NCBI GenBank assembly: GCA_021799575.1
Contig: JAJZAD010000001.1
Location: 1-64,000, forward strand
DNA: 64,000 nt
Direction of reading: 5' to 3'
Origin: a bacterium
Lineage (GTDB): Bacteria; Patescibacteriota; Saccharimonadia; Saccharimonadales; UBA4665
The notes under the pieces were generated by a model. That model saw only the letters and a program-made list of their open reading frames with translations. It made no database searches and was not told the origin of the DNA. The translations under genes were made by a program, and so were the position numbers. Of this stretch, positions 46,953 to 55,645 are shown in pieces. Each line of letters begins with the position of its first letter. Within the stretch, counting starts at the first letter, position 1.

Positions 46953-47810
46953 CTATCCTAATTCTCTTTGTAAATGAGGTTGGGGTGCAACTCCTGTTCC
47001 TTTGGTAATTACATCAGCGTTTAAGTTATTGAAGTCTCGCAATTCCTGTCTTGTAGCGGTGTCCGGATTATAAACGTCGTAGTATAGTTCGATCAGCTCC
47101 TGGGTGTCTAATGGTAAACCTTGTATTCCCGCCTGGATTAAGCCGCTTAACACCGACTGAACACGATTGCGCAATTCGGTTTTAGCGGTTTCCAGTTGCG
47201 CCTCATTAATAACTACATGTTTCTCATTCTTGCTAAACATCTGCACCAAACCAGTTACAAAACTCTTGCTTTGAGCGATGGTTTTGGATTCATCACCAAG
47301 GGTAATATAGTAAGGGATTACCACATAGAACTTCTTATCCATTATGTTAGTCTGTTGACTGAGCTGATAAATGTAATTGATATAATCGTCCATTAATACC
47401 GCCAGCAGCATGTTGTCATGCTCGCTGCGAATTTTATCCAATTTTTCAATGTATGGCTGCATATCTACTCTTTGAGTACGAATACAAATTTGTACCGGAA
47501 ACCCAAGAGAGTTTAAAAAACCTTGGTAAGAAAACTCTACACTTTCTTGCTCCTGCGGACTCATAAGATCGAAATTAATACTCTTTACCATAACCACACT
47601 TCGGAAACTGCCATCATTCATGATCACTATGCCATCACGAATCTCTGCTACATCCAGCATGTTTTGGGTACTGTTAGGGTTGGACTTAATAGGCGGCTTC
47701 CCTGGTGGAGCTTGAAAAACCTGTGGACCATAAATAAGAGTGCGCAGTTTCCCCGGGGAACTGTTGGTTGGGGTTTGGTTTTGACCGACGCTGATATTTT
47801 GCGGATCCAT
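46953..47810 (-). CDS. VirB4 N-terminal-like protein (TraC-type)
   Basis: The protein (285 aa) contains DVAEIRDGIVIMNDGSFRSVVMVKSINFDLMS, the opening beta-structure of VirB4/TraC proteins, and SFVTGLVQMFSKNEKHVV. It stops 3 bp before the ATPase ORF. It probably forms the N-terminal lobe of a two-gene VirB4. The split recurs in Patescibacteria as far as I recall (not checked). Confidence 0.75.
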   Translation of the reverse strand: MDPQNISVGQNQTPTNSSPGKLRTLIYGPQVFQAPPGKPPIKSNPNSTQNMLDVAEIRDGIVIMNDGSFRSVVMVKSINFDLMSPQEQESVEFSYQGFLNSLGFPVQICIRTQRVDMQPYIEKLDKIRSEHDNMLLAVLMDDYINYIYQLSQQTNIMDKKFYVVIPYYITLGDESKTIAQSKSFVTGLVQMFSKNEKHVVINEAQLETAKTELRNRVQSVLSGLIQAGIQGLPLDTQELIELYYDVYNPDTATRQELRDFNNLNADVITKGTGVAPQPHLQRELG

Positions 47811-47823
47811 AGCTCTTGAATTA

Positions 47824-48765
47824 TTAATGATGTAGGTTAATCACTACTTCGTTGTTATCGTTTGTTGTTCTCGCTTCCTTAGCCAGAGTCTGAATACTTA
47901 GCCCTGGATTATTAAGGGCGAAATTAAGTTTAGCATGATCTATAGGCGGTGTTTGATCGGTTTTAGGTTTGCTATTAACTTTATGTTGTGCCGCAGAATG
48001 TGTAGCTATGGTGTGGAGATTAGATCTTGCAAGATTGGAAGCGGATATATTGTGTTTAAGAACCTCGCTTAATGCTTTCTCTTTGGTTTTATTAGTATAC
48101 GACTGGCCGTCTGAGCTATTATCTAAACTGTTTAACAAGGAAACTAAATCCTGTCGGTTTGCTGTAGAAGTTCTAGATATGATATCCGCGATATGTACCG
48201 ATTGCGGGTTTTGGTCGTCCAATATGTCTTCTTCGGGAGTTACGTTATAATCTGGTACGGGGCTAGGTATAGTCCCCAAACCTATCAACCGGTCGGAATC
48301 TGGAGTATAGATTTGCGCTTCTTCAGGCGTCGCTTCCAAGTTCTTTATCGCCCACCCCCTGGTATCCAAAGTCAAAGCCAGAGCTTGCAATCTGCTTTTG
48401 ACCTCCGTTTCAGACAAGCCGTTGGTTAGATTATGCTCAAGTTTTTTAGGAGCGGTGATGGTTACTAGTTCTTTAACACCGCTCTGGCTCCAGATACGCC
48501 TTCGCGGCTTTAACATAAATTGCAGCCTGGCCAATGCCCAAACTTCAGTCGGCTGGTCACGTTTAAACGGAAACGCAAAAAACGTAGCTAAAAGTGCAAG
48601 CGGTAGAAACAAAACCAGCAGTACTTCTACGTGTTTGGTAATCAGGATAAAACAAACATAATAAAAAAAGGCTGCTATCATCCCGTAAATAAATTGTCTT
48701 AGCGTTAAAGGACCGAGAATATGGTCCTCTGCCTCAATATCTTGGATCAGTTTGTATGTTGCCAT
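47824..48765 (-). CDS. PrgI-family T4SS membrane protein
   Basis: The N-terminus DIEAEDHILGPLTLRQFIYGM followed by two close membrane helices (to about residue 70) is the PrgI family, a VirB3-like partner found next to VirB4 in Gram-positive T4SS. The remaining ~230 residues are a cytoplasmic extension with no recognised fold. A TATACT box ends 8 bp before the ATG and no SD is present, so the operon mRNA probably starts leaderless. Confidence 0.87.
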   Translation of the reverse strand: MATYKLIQDIEAEDHILGPLTLRQFIYGMIAAFFYYVCFILITKHVEVLLVLFLPLALLATFFAFPFKRDQPTEVWALARLQFMLKPRRRIWSQSGVKELVTITAPKKLEHNLTNGLSETEVKSRLQALALTLDTRGWAIKNLEATPEEAQIYTPDSDRLIGLGTIPSPVPDYNVTPEEDILDDQNPQSVHIADIISRTSTANRQDLVSLLNSLDNSSDGQSYTNKTKEKALSEVLKHNISASNLARSNLHTIATHSAAQHKVNSKPKTDQTPPIDHAKLNFALNNPGLSIQTLAKEARTTNDNNEVVINLHH

Positions 48766-48782
48766 TTAGTTTTAGTATACCA
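48766..48782 (-). promoter_or_regulatory. Leaderless-type promoter of the T4SS operon
   Basis: The reverse strand reads TGGTATACTAAAACTAA directly followed by ATG of the PrgI gene. The extended -10 sits 8 bp from the start codon, leaving no space for an SD. It diverges from the pilin operon. Confidence 0.6.
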
Positions 48783-48883
48783 GAGTAAACGGCTTGGGTA
48801 TGAATTAGAAGGATTTAGAACGGAATTTTATTCTAGATGAGAACTGGAGTATATTTAATGCTAAACTGTAACTTGGAAACAAG

Positions 48884-49372
48884 ATGTATAAAATCAAAAA
48901 GATTGTTAAATACCTAGCAATTATGCTGCTTGCATTATCTGGTGTTATGATTGTTGCTCCAGCAGCTTCCGCTCTTCCGTTAGGCATCAATAATTTTGCA
49001 ACTTACCAATGCGGGAGCGAGGGAACCGGAAGCAACAAAGTTAAAAGCGATAAAGTAATAACCAGCATCGACTTCGGATGTTATGGCAACCAATGTGTTT
49101 CTAATAGTAATAGCGCTTATTGTCAAACTCCACACAATCCAATTATTGACCTAATGTTTGCCATTATTCGTTTTCTGTCCGACGGTGTTGGGTTAGTGAT
49201 CATTGCCTCATTAATCATAGCCGGCATTCAATATACCTTTTCGGCAGGAGAGCCTCAAGCGGTGGCTAACGCCACTAAACGCATTCATAGTTCAGCGCTA
49301 GCTTTGTTGCTATTTATTTTTGCCTATGCCTTACTTAACTTTGTAATTCCTTACGGAGTTTTTGGACAATGA
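48884..49372 (+). CDS. VirB2/TrbC-like pilin paralogue 1
   Basis: A signal peptide of about 31 residues (ending ASA) precedes a Cys-containing loop and two membrane helices flanking YTFSAGEPQAVANATKR, the pilin-type turn. It is the most divergent of the six tandem paralogues. SD GGAAA lies 7 bp before the ATG. It opens a plus-strand operon divergent from PrgI. VirB2-like proteins polymerise into T4SS pili. Confidence 0.75.
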   Translation: MYKIKKIVKYLAIMLLALSGVMIVAPAASALPLGINNFATYQCGSEGTGSNKVKSDKVITSIDFGCYGNQCVSNSNSAYCQTPHNPIIDLMFAIIRFLSDGVGLVIIASLIIAGIQYTFSAGEPQAVANATKRIHSSALALLLFIFAYALLNFVIPYGVFGQ

Positions 49373-49854
49373 GTATATTATCTTTTGCTGCAAAACGGAT
49401 ATCTGTTATAAGTTTTGTTATTTTACTGACCACTTTTATTATGCCTATTATGCCGGGATTGGTTTATGCCAGTAGTTCGTCAGGTAGCGGTTCGTGTAGC
49501 CTCCCTTCACGCACCTTTTTCGGAATACCGACATGGTATGAATACCTGCAAGGGCAGCCAACACCACCTACAACCGGTTCAACCGGATCCAGCACGTCAT
49601 GCCAACCCAAGTTCGATAGTCTGAGCGATGTTTGGTTAGTAGTTGCAGCGGTGATTGACATGCTGTTGTATGTAGGCGGTATAGGAGCAGTTGTCATGGT
49701 TATTTACGGCGGAGTCAAGTTTACTACCAGTATGGGTAGTCCGGAGGCTACCGCTTCAGCCAGAAAGACGATAATCTACTCAATTACCGGACTTATAATT
49801 GCCATATCTGCGTCTTTTCTGGTGACCTTTATAGCTAAAAGTGTAGGAGCATAA
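49369..49854 (+). CDS. VirB2/TrbC-like pilin paralogue 2
   Basis: It overlaps paralogue 1 by 4 bp (ATGA). A signal peptide, a Ser/Gly/Thr-rich loop with two cysteines, and two helices around YGGVKFTTSMGSPEATASARKT match the pilin layout. The extracellular loop is longer than in paralogues 3 and 4. Confidence 0.8.
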   Translation: MSILSFAAKRISVISFVILLTTFIMPIMPGLVYASSSSGSGSCSLPSRTFFGIPTWYEYLQGQPTPPTTGSTGSSTSCQPKFDSLSDVWLVVAAVIDMLLYVGGIGAVVMVIYGGVKFTTSMGSPEATASARKTIIYSITGLIIAISASFLVTFIAKSVGA

Positions 49855-49858
49855 ACTT

Positions 49859-50182
49859 ATGCATTTGCTGATACGCATTTTTGCTGCCTGTAGCGGAAGC
49901 CAGCTTTACGCTGGAGCTAACGAGAGTTGTTATAGCACCAACCTACCTACGGTTAGCGCCTCATCATCTACTCTGCACACGATGTTGCAAATTTTCTTTG
50001 CCATATTAGGTGCGCTGGCGGTTCTGTTTGTCGTGATCGGCGGATTAAGATATACCGCATCCGGAGGGGATCCTAAGAGTATGCAAGAGGCGAAGAACAC
50101 CATTCTCTATGCCGTTGTAGGACTAGTTGTCGCTATTTTAGCCGAAGTAATAGTAACTTTCGTGCTGGGGTATGTTAAGTGA
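49859..50182 (+). CDS. VirB2/TrbC-like pilin paralogue 3
   Basis: The protein is 107 aa with a minimal loop and two helices around GGLRYTASGGDPKSMQEAKNT. The N-terminus (IRIFAACSGSQLYAGANESC) is only weakly signal-like. The next gene starts GTG inside its stop codon. Confidence 0.75.
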   Translation: MHLLIRIFAACSGSQLYAGANESCYSTNLPTVSASSSTLHTMLQIFFAILGALAVLFVVIGGLRYTASGGDPKSMQEAKNTILYAVVGLVVAILAEVIVTFVLGYVK

Positions 50183-50568
50183 GGCGGGCAATGTTGGTCA
50201 TCGGGCTATTAGTTCTATTTATAGCCAGTCTTATGTCAACGACTATCCCCTCTGCGGAAGCCAGCTTTATACCGGCGTGTGGCCCTACCGGCATAGCCAA
50301 GCAAACTAGTGTGTGTCATGACGTACAAAGCCAGTCAGGTAATCCGGTAATTAGGATAATTAAAGACGGCATAGACATTTTATCCTTTGTTACTGGAGTT
50401 GTAGCAGTCATCATGATTATTGTCAGCGGTATCCGCTTTATTGTATCCGGCGGAGACTCTAACGCGGTAGCAGGTGCTAAAAAAAGCTTAATCGGTGCAT
50501 TGATCGGAATCGTAGTTGTAGTGCTGGCCCAATCAATAGTAATATTTGTATTGGATAAAATAAAATAG
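50179..50568 (+). CDS. VirB2/TrbC-like pilin paralogue 4
   Basis: The start GTG overlaps the previous stop (GTGA). A signal peptide and two helices surround SGIRFIVSGGDSNAVAGAKKS. A 29-bp stretch in the first helix is identical to paralogue 5, pointing to recent duplication. Confidence 0.8.
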   Translation: MRRAMLVIGLLVLFIASLMSTTIPSAEASFIPACGPTGIAKQTSVCHDVQSQSGNPVIRIIKDGIDILSFVTGVVAVIMIIVSGIRFIVSGGDSNAVAGAKKSLIGALIGIVVVVLAQSIVIFVLDKIK

Positions 50569-50573
50569 GTAAA

Positions 50574-51110
50574 ATGAAAAAAAACCTTTTACTATTACTT
50601 CCGCTGCTGGTCTCGTTTGTGTCAGCTACCTCCTATGCTTATACGTATCAAGCGTCAGGTAATATAACTACTCAGGGGCAAAACTACCAGTCGTCTTACC
50701 GGGACACTACCATGACTTTAGCCTCAAGCCAACCTCCATCGAGCGGTACGAGTTATTCATCCGCCGAAAACAGCGCCTGCAGCGGTATATCCCAACTGAA
50801 TTTAAATGGTTCACAGAATTGTACTTCGGGCTCAGTATCATTAACCAAGGTCATCAGAACCGTTATTCAAATTTTAAGTCTAGTCCTGGGCGCACTTGCC
50901 GTCATCATGATTATTGTCAGCGGTATCCGTTTTGCCACTTCCGGAGGCGATGCGAATAGCGTAAGTGCCGCTAAAAAGACATTGATCTATGCTCTAATCG
51001 GCTTAGTGTTAGCCTTTTTAGCCCAGGTTATCGTACGTCTGACCTTGTCTACGGCCAACGGAGTTACTAGCAGTATCCTACCAATATTTATGAGCAACAT
51101 CTTTTTATGA
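50574..51110 (+). CDS. VirB2/TrbC-like pilin paralogue 5
   Basis: The 178-aa protein has a signal peptide, a Ser/Gln-rich loop of about 80 residues with two cysteines, and two helices around SGIRFATSGGDANSVSAAKKT. The longer loop would be surface-exposed. Confidence 0.8.
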   Translation: MKKNLLLLLPLLVSFVSATSYAYTYQASGNITTQGQNYQSSYRDTTMTLASSQPPSSGTSYSSAENSACSGISQLNLNGSQNCTSGSVSLTKVIRTVIQILSLVLGALAVIMIIVSGIRFATSGGDANSVSAAKKTLIYALIGLVLAFLAQVIVRLTLSTANGVTSSILPIFMSNIFL

Positions 51111-51176
51111 TTGATTTTATACTGATGCGTGATAATATTAAGTCTAAGGAATAAAAAGAAAGGTATAGAGAATCGA

Positions 51177-51650
51177 ATGCGCCAAAAAATAAAACAACAC
51201 CTGGCTATTATACTGAGCATGATAGCACTTATATTTCCTATGTCAGTGCCCATAACCGTGTACGCTGATTCTTGCGGCAATGCACTTCAGTCCGGCATAA
51301 ACACAGGAACTAGCACTGGGGGCGTTAGTGTGTGTAGTACAGGCAGCTCTGCATCCCTTGCGGATACGGTTAAGAACATCGCTAAATTAGCAATCAATAT
51401 ATTGTCAATTATAGTTGGAGCGGCCGCGGTCATCATGCTAATTTACGGAGCATTCAAGTACATAACTTCCGGAGGGGAGAGTAATAGCGTATCATCCGCT
51501 AAGAATACTCTACTCTACGCAATCATAGGGCTAGTAATTGTTTTCCTAGCGCAAGTTATTGTCCACTTAGTATTAAATACTGCAAATTCTGTAGTTACTC
51601 AGACTTATACAGCACCCCAAGGTGTAATCATTCTCCATGTTTTTAGGTGA
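51177..51650 (+). CDS. VirB2/TrbC-like pilin paralogue 6
   Basis: The ATG at 51177 is preferred over the track GTG at 51129 because it begins a clean signal peptide (QHLAIILSMIALIFPMSVP...) after AAAGAAAGG. Two helices surround YGAFKYITSGGESNSVSSAKNT. It is the last gene before a terminator. Confidence 0.8.
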   Translation: MRQKIKQHLAIILSMIALIFPMSVPITVYADSCGNALQSGINTGTSTGGVSVCSTGSSASLADTVKNIAKLAINILSIIVGAAAVIMLIYGAFKYITSGGESNSVSSAKNTLLYAIIGLVIVFLAQVIVHLVLNTANSVVTQTYTAPQGVIILHVFR

Positions 51651-51673
51651 ACAACCTAGGGCTTAAGTTACTT

Positions 51674-51707
51674 AATCACACCCCTCGTTGATAGTAGAGG
51701 TGTGATT
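51674..51707. terminator. Terminator between pilin operon and hsp20
   Basis: AATCACACCCCT pairs with AGAGGTGTGATT (one mismatch) around a 10-nt loop, followed by a T-rich tract. It lies between convergent genes and can serve both directions. Confidence 0.75.
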
Positions 51708-51738
51708 ATTGGTCTCTTCCTATATAGCTTAAGTTGCC

Positions 51739-52227
51739 CTAGAGAACCTGTATCTTCTTTACAGTGTCTTGCTTAACCTTACCAAAACTTATGGTTAGGA
51801 CACCGTCTTGGAGTACGGCTTTAATATCATCCTCTTTGACTGGAACAGGCAGAGCGATAGTGCGTGAAAATTCTCCCCAATAGCATTCCTGAAGGAAATA
51901 ATTCTCAACATCATCCTCGTTTCCGGCGCTCAAAGTACCGCGTATAGTCAGTTGGTTGTCAGCTATACTGACATCAAGCTCGTCCTTTTTAACTCCCGCA
52001 GTCCTGGCTTTAACGACCAGTCTTTCTTTGGTTTCATATACATCTACAGCTAACTGTCCCGGAACATTAGCTGCGTCTTCGTCGTCCCACTGCTCATCTT
52101 CGGGCCTACCTGTAGGCTGCTGGACGTTACCTTCACTAGCTGCTGTTTCTTGCGTGTCGTCACCTAAAAAGGCAGTCAACTCATCTTCTTCTAATAATAG
52201 GTCATCGTCGTGATTTCGGCGTGCCAT
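51739..52227 (-). CDS. Hsp20/alpha-crystallin small heat-shock protein
   Basis: An acidic N-terminus of about 60 residues precedes an alpha-crystallin domain (LAVDVYETKERLVVKARTAGVKKDELDVSI, FSRTIALPVPV, GVLTISFGK). These chaperones hold unfolding proteins. A strong SD (GGAGGG) precedes the ATG, and the promoter 14-mer lies about 55 bp upstream. Confidence 0.93.
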   Translation of the reverse strand: MARRNHDDDLLLEEDELTAFLGDDTQETAASEGNVQQPTGRPEDEQWDDEDAANVPGQLAVDVYETKERLVVKARTAGVKKDELDVSIADNQLTIRGTLSAGNEDDVENYFLQECYWGEFSRTIALPVPVKEDDIKAVLQDGVLTISFGKVKQDTVKKIQVL

Positions 52228-52281
52228 TTCTTACCCTCCATTAGAGTTAATTTGTCTGTTGGCTCAATTTGCCTTTTTGTC

Positions 52282-52295
52282 TTAGTTTTAGTATA
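52282..52295 (-). promoter_or_regulatory. hsp20 promoter, TATACTAAAACTAA motif
   Basis: The reverse strand reads GCTATACTAAAACTAAG, the third copy of the shared 14-mer in this window. It implies transcription starting near 52283 and a leader of about 55 nt with an SD. Confidence 0.6.
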
Positions 52296-52406
52296 GCTAT
52301 AACCATCACTCTTAGCAACCAGCTATACCTTTATTTACAACACAAAAAAGACAACAGCGACTTTTATTTCCTATACTGGTATAATCTCATCTGTTATCCA
52401 CTGACT

Positions 52407-52495
52407 GGAAGGGTGTCCGAGCGGTTTAAGGAACTGGTCTTGAAAACCAGCGTGCCCATAAAGCACCGTGGGTTCGAATCCCACCCCTTCCGCCA
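52407..52495 (+). tRNA. tRNA-Ser(UGA)
   Basis: A complete cloverleaf with a class II variable arm and encoded CCA. The anticodon loop CTTGAAA between CTGGT and ACCAG gives UGA. The acceptor is GGAAGGG/CCCTTCC. A decayed serine-recombinase tail begins right after the 3' end. Confidence 0.97.
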
Positions 52496-52500
52496 ATTAC

Positions 52501-52735
52501 TAGCTTCCACTGTGTCTTTAAAGCATCAAACGGTGCTTTATAACGATAAGCTAGCTTTTCACCATCTAATTTCAATTTAGGAACTATGAAGTCTAGGAGT
52601 AAGCGTTTTTGAAGAATTTCATACGTTCATCATTAAAGATGTCTAGGCTATATTACAAACCTCAAGAATATAACTTGCACCCAATATAAAGACTTTGTTA
52701 GCATTATAAATGATTCTCTAGCTTCTGAAGTATAA
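52501..52735 (-). pseudogene. C-terminal tail of a decayed serine recombinase
   Basis: Reverse-strand fragments read ILGASYILEV, DIFNDERMK, QKRLLLDFIV and LDGEKLAYRYKAPFDAL in shifting frames. This is the usual C-terminal end of large serine recombinases. It is clearly homologous to the remnant at 56682-56942. It abuts tRNA-Ser(UGA), suggesting a former integration there. Confidence 0.6.
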
Positions 52736-52799
52736 TTTTATGCTTTAATTCAATCTAGTTTACCAACTTTTCCAATACTGACCTATACTACCGACTGTA

Positions 52800-53640
52800 G
52801 CTACCACAAAGATAGGAAAATTCCGGAGGCGCTAAGAGCGACAGTAAACAGTAAGAGACCAAGCTCGATCCAATACTTCAGATTAACTTTAGTGTAGAGT
52901 GTAAACCTGATAAGCCAGACCACTAGGTAAGGAATAGTCTGCGGAGGAATATAAAACATCTCCACTCAGCTATTTCAATATGGATTTTAGGATCGAATGA
53001 CATTTGAGTGATTTCCCGGTTAAGATTTATACCATACGGGGTGATTAGAGGTTACACCGATCATCAAGAATAAAACGCCTAGCAGTACTCTGCTTTGTTT
53101 AATAACTGCATAATAGATAATCAACGCTATACCGGCAATAAAACCGGCATGCAGATTGGCCCAGACTAAAAAATAATCAGCAACAACCAAACCAAGCTTA
53201 TCTTAACGCTTCGCAATACTTTTAGGGTGACAACGAATAAAAGAACATTCCAAGTAACCGGTCTAATACCTGCATAAGGAGCAATAGCTGAGACCACTAA
53301 AAATAATACTCAATTTTTTTGTTTCCTTCCCAGGATCAGTACGGCAACTGTCCGGATCAAGGAAAAAATATGGCCTCCTTCAGGTAGCCATCGATAGATA
53401 CAAAACTGCCATGATGATTCCCCTCTCATGGTCTACCATGGTAATCCTTAAGTGACAAAGGTATAAGTATCGTGTCGCGGCATCCCGTGTGTACCAAAGT
53501 TTCCGGTAACCAGATGCCAGCCGACCAGGTCCAATCTATTCCGGGAGCAAACGAAAAAGATTGCCAACTCAGCCAGAGCGGACAATATCCATAGCTATGA
53601 TAGATGTTGTTTTCGGAATTGATTGTAACTCTTAATCGGG
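52800..53640 (-). pseudogene. Decayed polytopic membrane glycosyltransferase-like gene
   Basis: On the reverse strand GWHLVTGNFGTHGMPRHDTYTF is readable near 53460-53525. Further on, APYAGIRPVTWNVLLFVV and ANLHAG-like hydrophobic stretches appear, interrupted by stops and shifts. The order matches GT39-like or related membrane proteins that start DxxGWHLxxG. No intact frame remains. The gap 53640-53716 shows nothing else. Confidence 0.5.
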
Positions 53641-53716
53641 CTGTTTATCATTTCACCCATCAATGCTTTTACTGATATAATACGACATCGATCATTCCCC
53701 ATTACCAAACAGATCT

Positions 53717-53809
53717 GGAGAGGTACCCAAGAGGCTGAAGGGGTCGGTTTGCTAAATCGATAGGGGGGAGTAATCCCTCGCGAGGGTTCGAATCCCTCCC
53801 TCTCCGCCA
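53717..53809 (+). tRNA. tRNA-Ser(GCU)
   Basis: Acceptor GGAGAGG/CCTCTCC, class II variable arm, anticodon loop TTGCTAA between TCGGT and ATCGA, CCA encoded. Its last 29 bases are identical to those of the oppositely oriented tRNA-Ser(CGA) at 63270. Confidence 0.97.
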
Positions 53810-53969
53810 GGTGGACTTTGGAGTTTTCACACTTTCTCGAGCCATATCCTTACTTATATAATTGAAAGTAAAAGCACTTACACTGAAACTCAGGAAGACA
53901 AATCCAAATGGCTGTGTTTCAAAAGCTATCTGAGGATGATTCATAACTCAATCGGCTCAATTTGATTTC

Positions 53970-54355
53970 ATGACTTCTATGTAGCCACTCCGGATAAAGG
54001 TGAGTTTGACGCGTTAGACAATGGATTCAACTCTTGTGCCTTCTACGTTAGTGCCATGCTGGTTATATTCAAAAAACTGAATGGAATATTCAGGTACTGT
54101 CTCGGAAGCACAGTTAAAGATTTGCAAGCTTCAGGGTGGACTGACGAAGATCAAGCCCAAGCCGGAGATATATTGGTATGGGAAGCGCTACAATTTAAAG
54201 ATGGACTTAAGGAACATACAGGCTTCTCGGTTGGTAACAGCCAGGCGGTCAGCACTTCTGAAAACGCCAAAGTATCGGTTGAGCATGACGGACATTTTGG
54301 TGAAACAAATTGCAAAGTGATTAACAGCTATAGAATGGCAAACTGGGATGATTAA
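53970..54355 (+). pseudogene. Decayed NlpC/P60-like or related small enzyme gene
   Basis: The frame ending at 54355 extends upstream past its only ATG as HDFYVATPDKGEFDALDNGF, SCAFYVSAMLVI, then meets a stop. A local shift around GIFRY/GTVS is followed by LQASGWTDEDQAQAGDILVWE, GFSVGNSQAVSTS. The Cys-containing SCAFYVSA and GD-VWE/GF motifs resemble cysteine peptidase-like proteins of Patescibacteria. The missing start suggests loss of function. Confidence 0.45.
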
Positions 54356-54678
54356 GTCTAGAAATAAATATATTGGACTAACGGCTCTCAGTAGAGCCTG
54401 GAGTTCATTATTATAAGTTATGACCTATCAAGGATAATGCACAATTTTTATCTATTTTGCACCGATCCATCAAGTCTAAAGTATACGTCTAGGCGGGCTT
54501 TAATTTTCGAAAACGACAAAATAAAGTAGTGTTTTTAAGACCCGTTAATACCTTAATCCATGTCAGTTGTCCGCCATAACCAAACTATAAATGCATATAT
54601 AAAATCAATTCTTTATCAGAAAAAGATACTCTTGACTCGTGTAGCACAAAAACAGTGCTATAAGGTAAAATACTGCTA
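54356..54678. other. Gene-free spacer
   Basis: About 320 bp with stops in all frames. It contains a small hairpin GGCTCT-CAGT-AGAGCC near 54384 and, at its end, TAAAAT seven bases before the next ATG. Nothing else is recognised. Confidence 0.4.
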
Positions 54679-55257
54679 ATGGAAAATAACAAACCGGAAG
54701 AACCTAAGACCGTCGAGACCGCTGTCGTTCAACCAACGGGACTGGATAAGAGAACTGGCGTTCATCCTCAATCGACCGCCATACCGCCAACTGGTTCCGA
54801 AGGATCGATTACTTGGACGGCAAGCGAGTTTATAGCCCACAATAAAGGACCGTTATGGTATATAACTCTCACGGCAGTATCGGTCGTTGTGGCATTTTTA
54901 GTTTGGCTTATTACCAAGGATAAAATTACGGCAAGCGTTTTCGTGGTAGCTGGGGTAGTTCTGGCTATCTTCGGAGCCAAAAAACCGCGTAACCAGGAAT
55001 ACCGCATCGACCGTCACGGTATACGGGTCGGCGCTAAGCAATATGATTTCAATAGCTTCCGGTCCTTTTTGATTGTTAAACAAGGCGCCTTTTCGAGCCT
55101 TGTGTTTTTGCCCCTCAAGCGTTTTTCATTAACCGTTTCAGCATACTACGACCCCGAAGATGAACAGAAAATTATCTCAATAATATCGAATTATTTGCCG
55201 TTAGAAGAACGTAAACAGGATATTCTGGACAATCTGATGTGGAGGATTCGCTTCTAG
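54679..55257 (+). CDS. Conserved-looking membrane protein with PH-like C-terminal domain
   Basis: A polar N-terminus of about 55 residues, two adjacent membrane helices (about 57-100), then a domain starting EYRIDRHGIRVGAKQYDFNSFRSF that resembles bacterial PH-like domains. It lacks an SD; a TAAAAT box sits 7 bp before the ATG, suggesting a leaderless mRNA. A 15-bp terminator follows directly, so it is probably monocistronic. Function unknown. Confidence 0.7.
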   Translation: MENNKPEEPKTVETAVVQPTGLDKRTGVHPQSTAIPPTGSEGSITWTASEFIAHNKGPLWYITLTAVSVVVAFLVWLITKDKITASVFVVAGVVLAIFGAKKPRNQEYRIDRHGIRVGAKQYDFNSFRSFLIVKQGAFSSLVFLPLKRFSLTVSAYYDPEDEQKIISIISNYLPLEERKQDILDNLMWRIRF

Positions 55258-55260
55258 ACA

Positions 55261-55300
55261 ATTTAATAACCGTGCACTTTTTCACGCACGGTTATTAAAT
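55261..55300 (+). terminator. Strong stem-loop terminator
   Basis: ATTTAATAACCGTGC and GCACGGTTATTAAAT pair perfectly over 15 bp around a 10-nt loop, starting 4 bp after the 192-aa gene. It can work in both directions and also ends the convergent 44-aa gene. Confidence 0.85.
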
Positions 55301-55329
55301 CTCCTCTGAGTTGCTTAAAGTATGTTCTT

Positions 55330-55464
55330 TCAACGACCTCTATGAAGGGATTTTTCGCGTTTAAACATTTTCTTTTCCATTCTGGATATGAAGTCGTGTT
55401 TGGCTCGTTTTTTGTCCCATTTTTCAAAATTTTCGGCTATTAGTTCTGCTTCTATTTCAGACAT
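55330..55464 (-). CDS. 44-aa charged protein
   Basis: Too short for the track. A strong SD (AAAAGGAGGG) precedes ATG. The protein (MSEIEAELIAENFEKWDKKR...) is highly charged and helical, ending HRGR. No family is recognised. It ends 30 bp before the shared terminator. Confidence 0.65.
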   Translation of the reverse strand: MSEIEAELIAENFEKWDKKRAKHDFISRMEKKMFKREKSLHRGR

Positions 55465-55645
55465 CTTAAGCCCTCCTTTTAGTTGTCTAATCTACGGTGC
55501 TACCGTGATTTAAAGTATCCCACTTATGGCTGGAAGATAGCTGTAAGCTTTGCTACAACCAACCCTGAAAGTCCAAACTTTTTACCCGCTGTTTGTTACT
55601 ATTTAGTTATAGTGAGCCGTTAAGATTTTAAAACCACGATTAACC

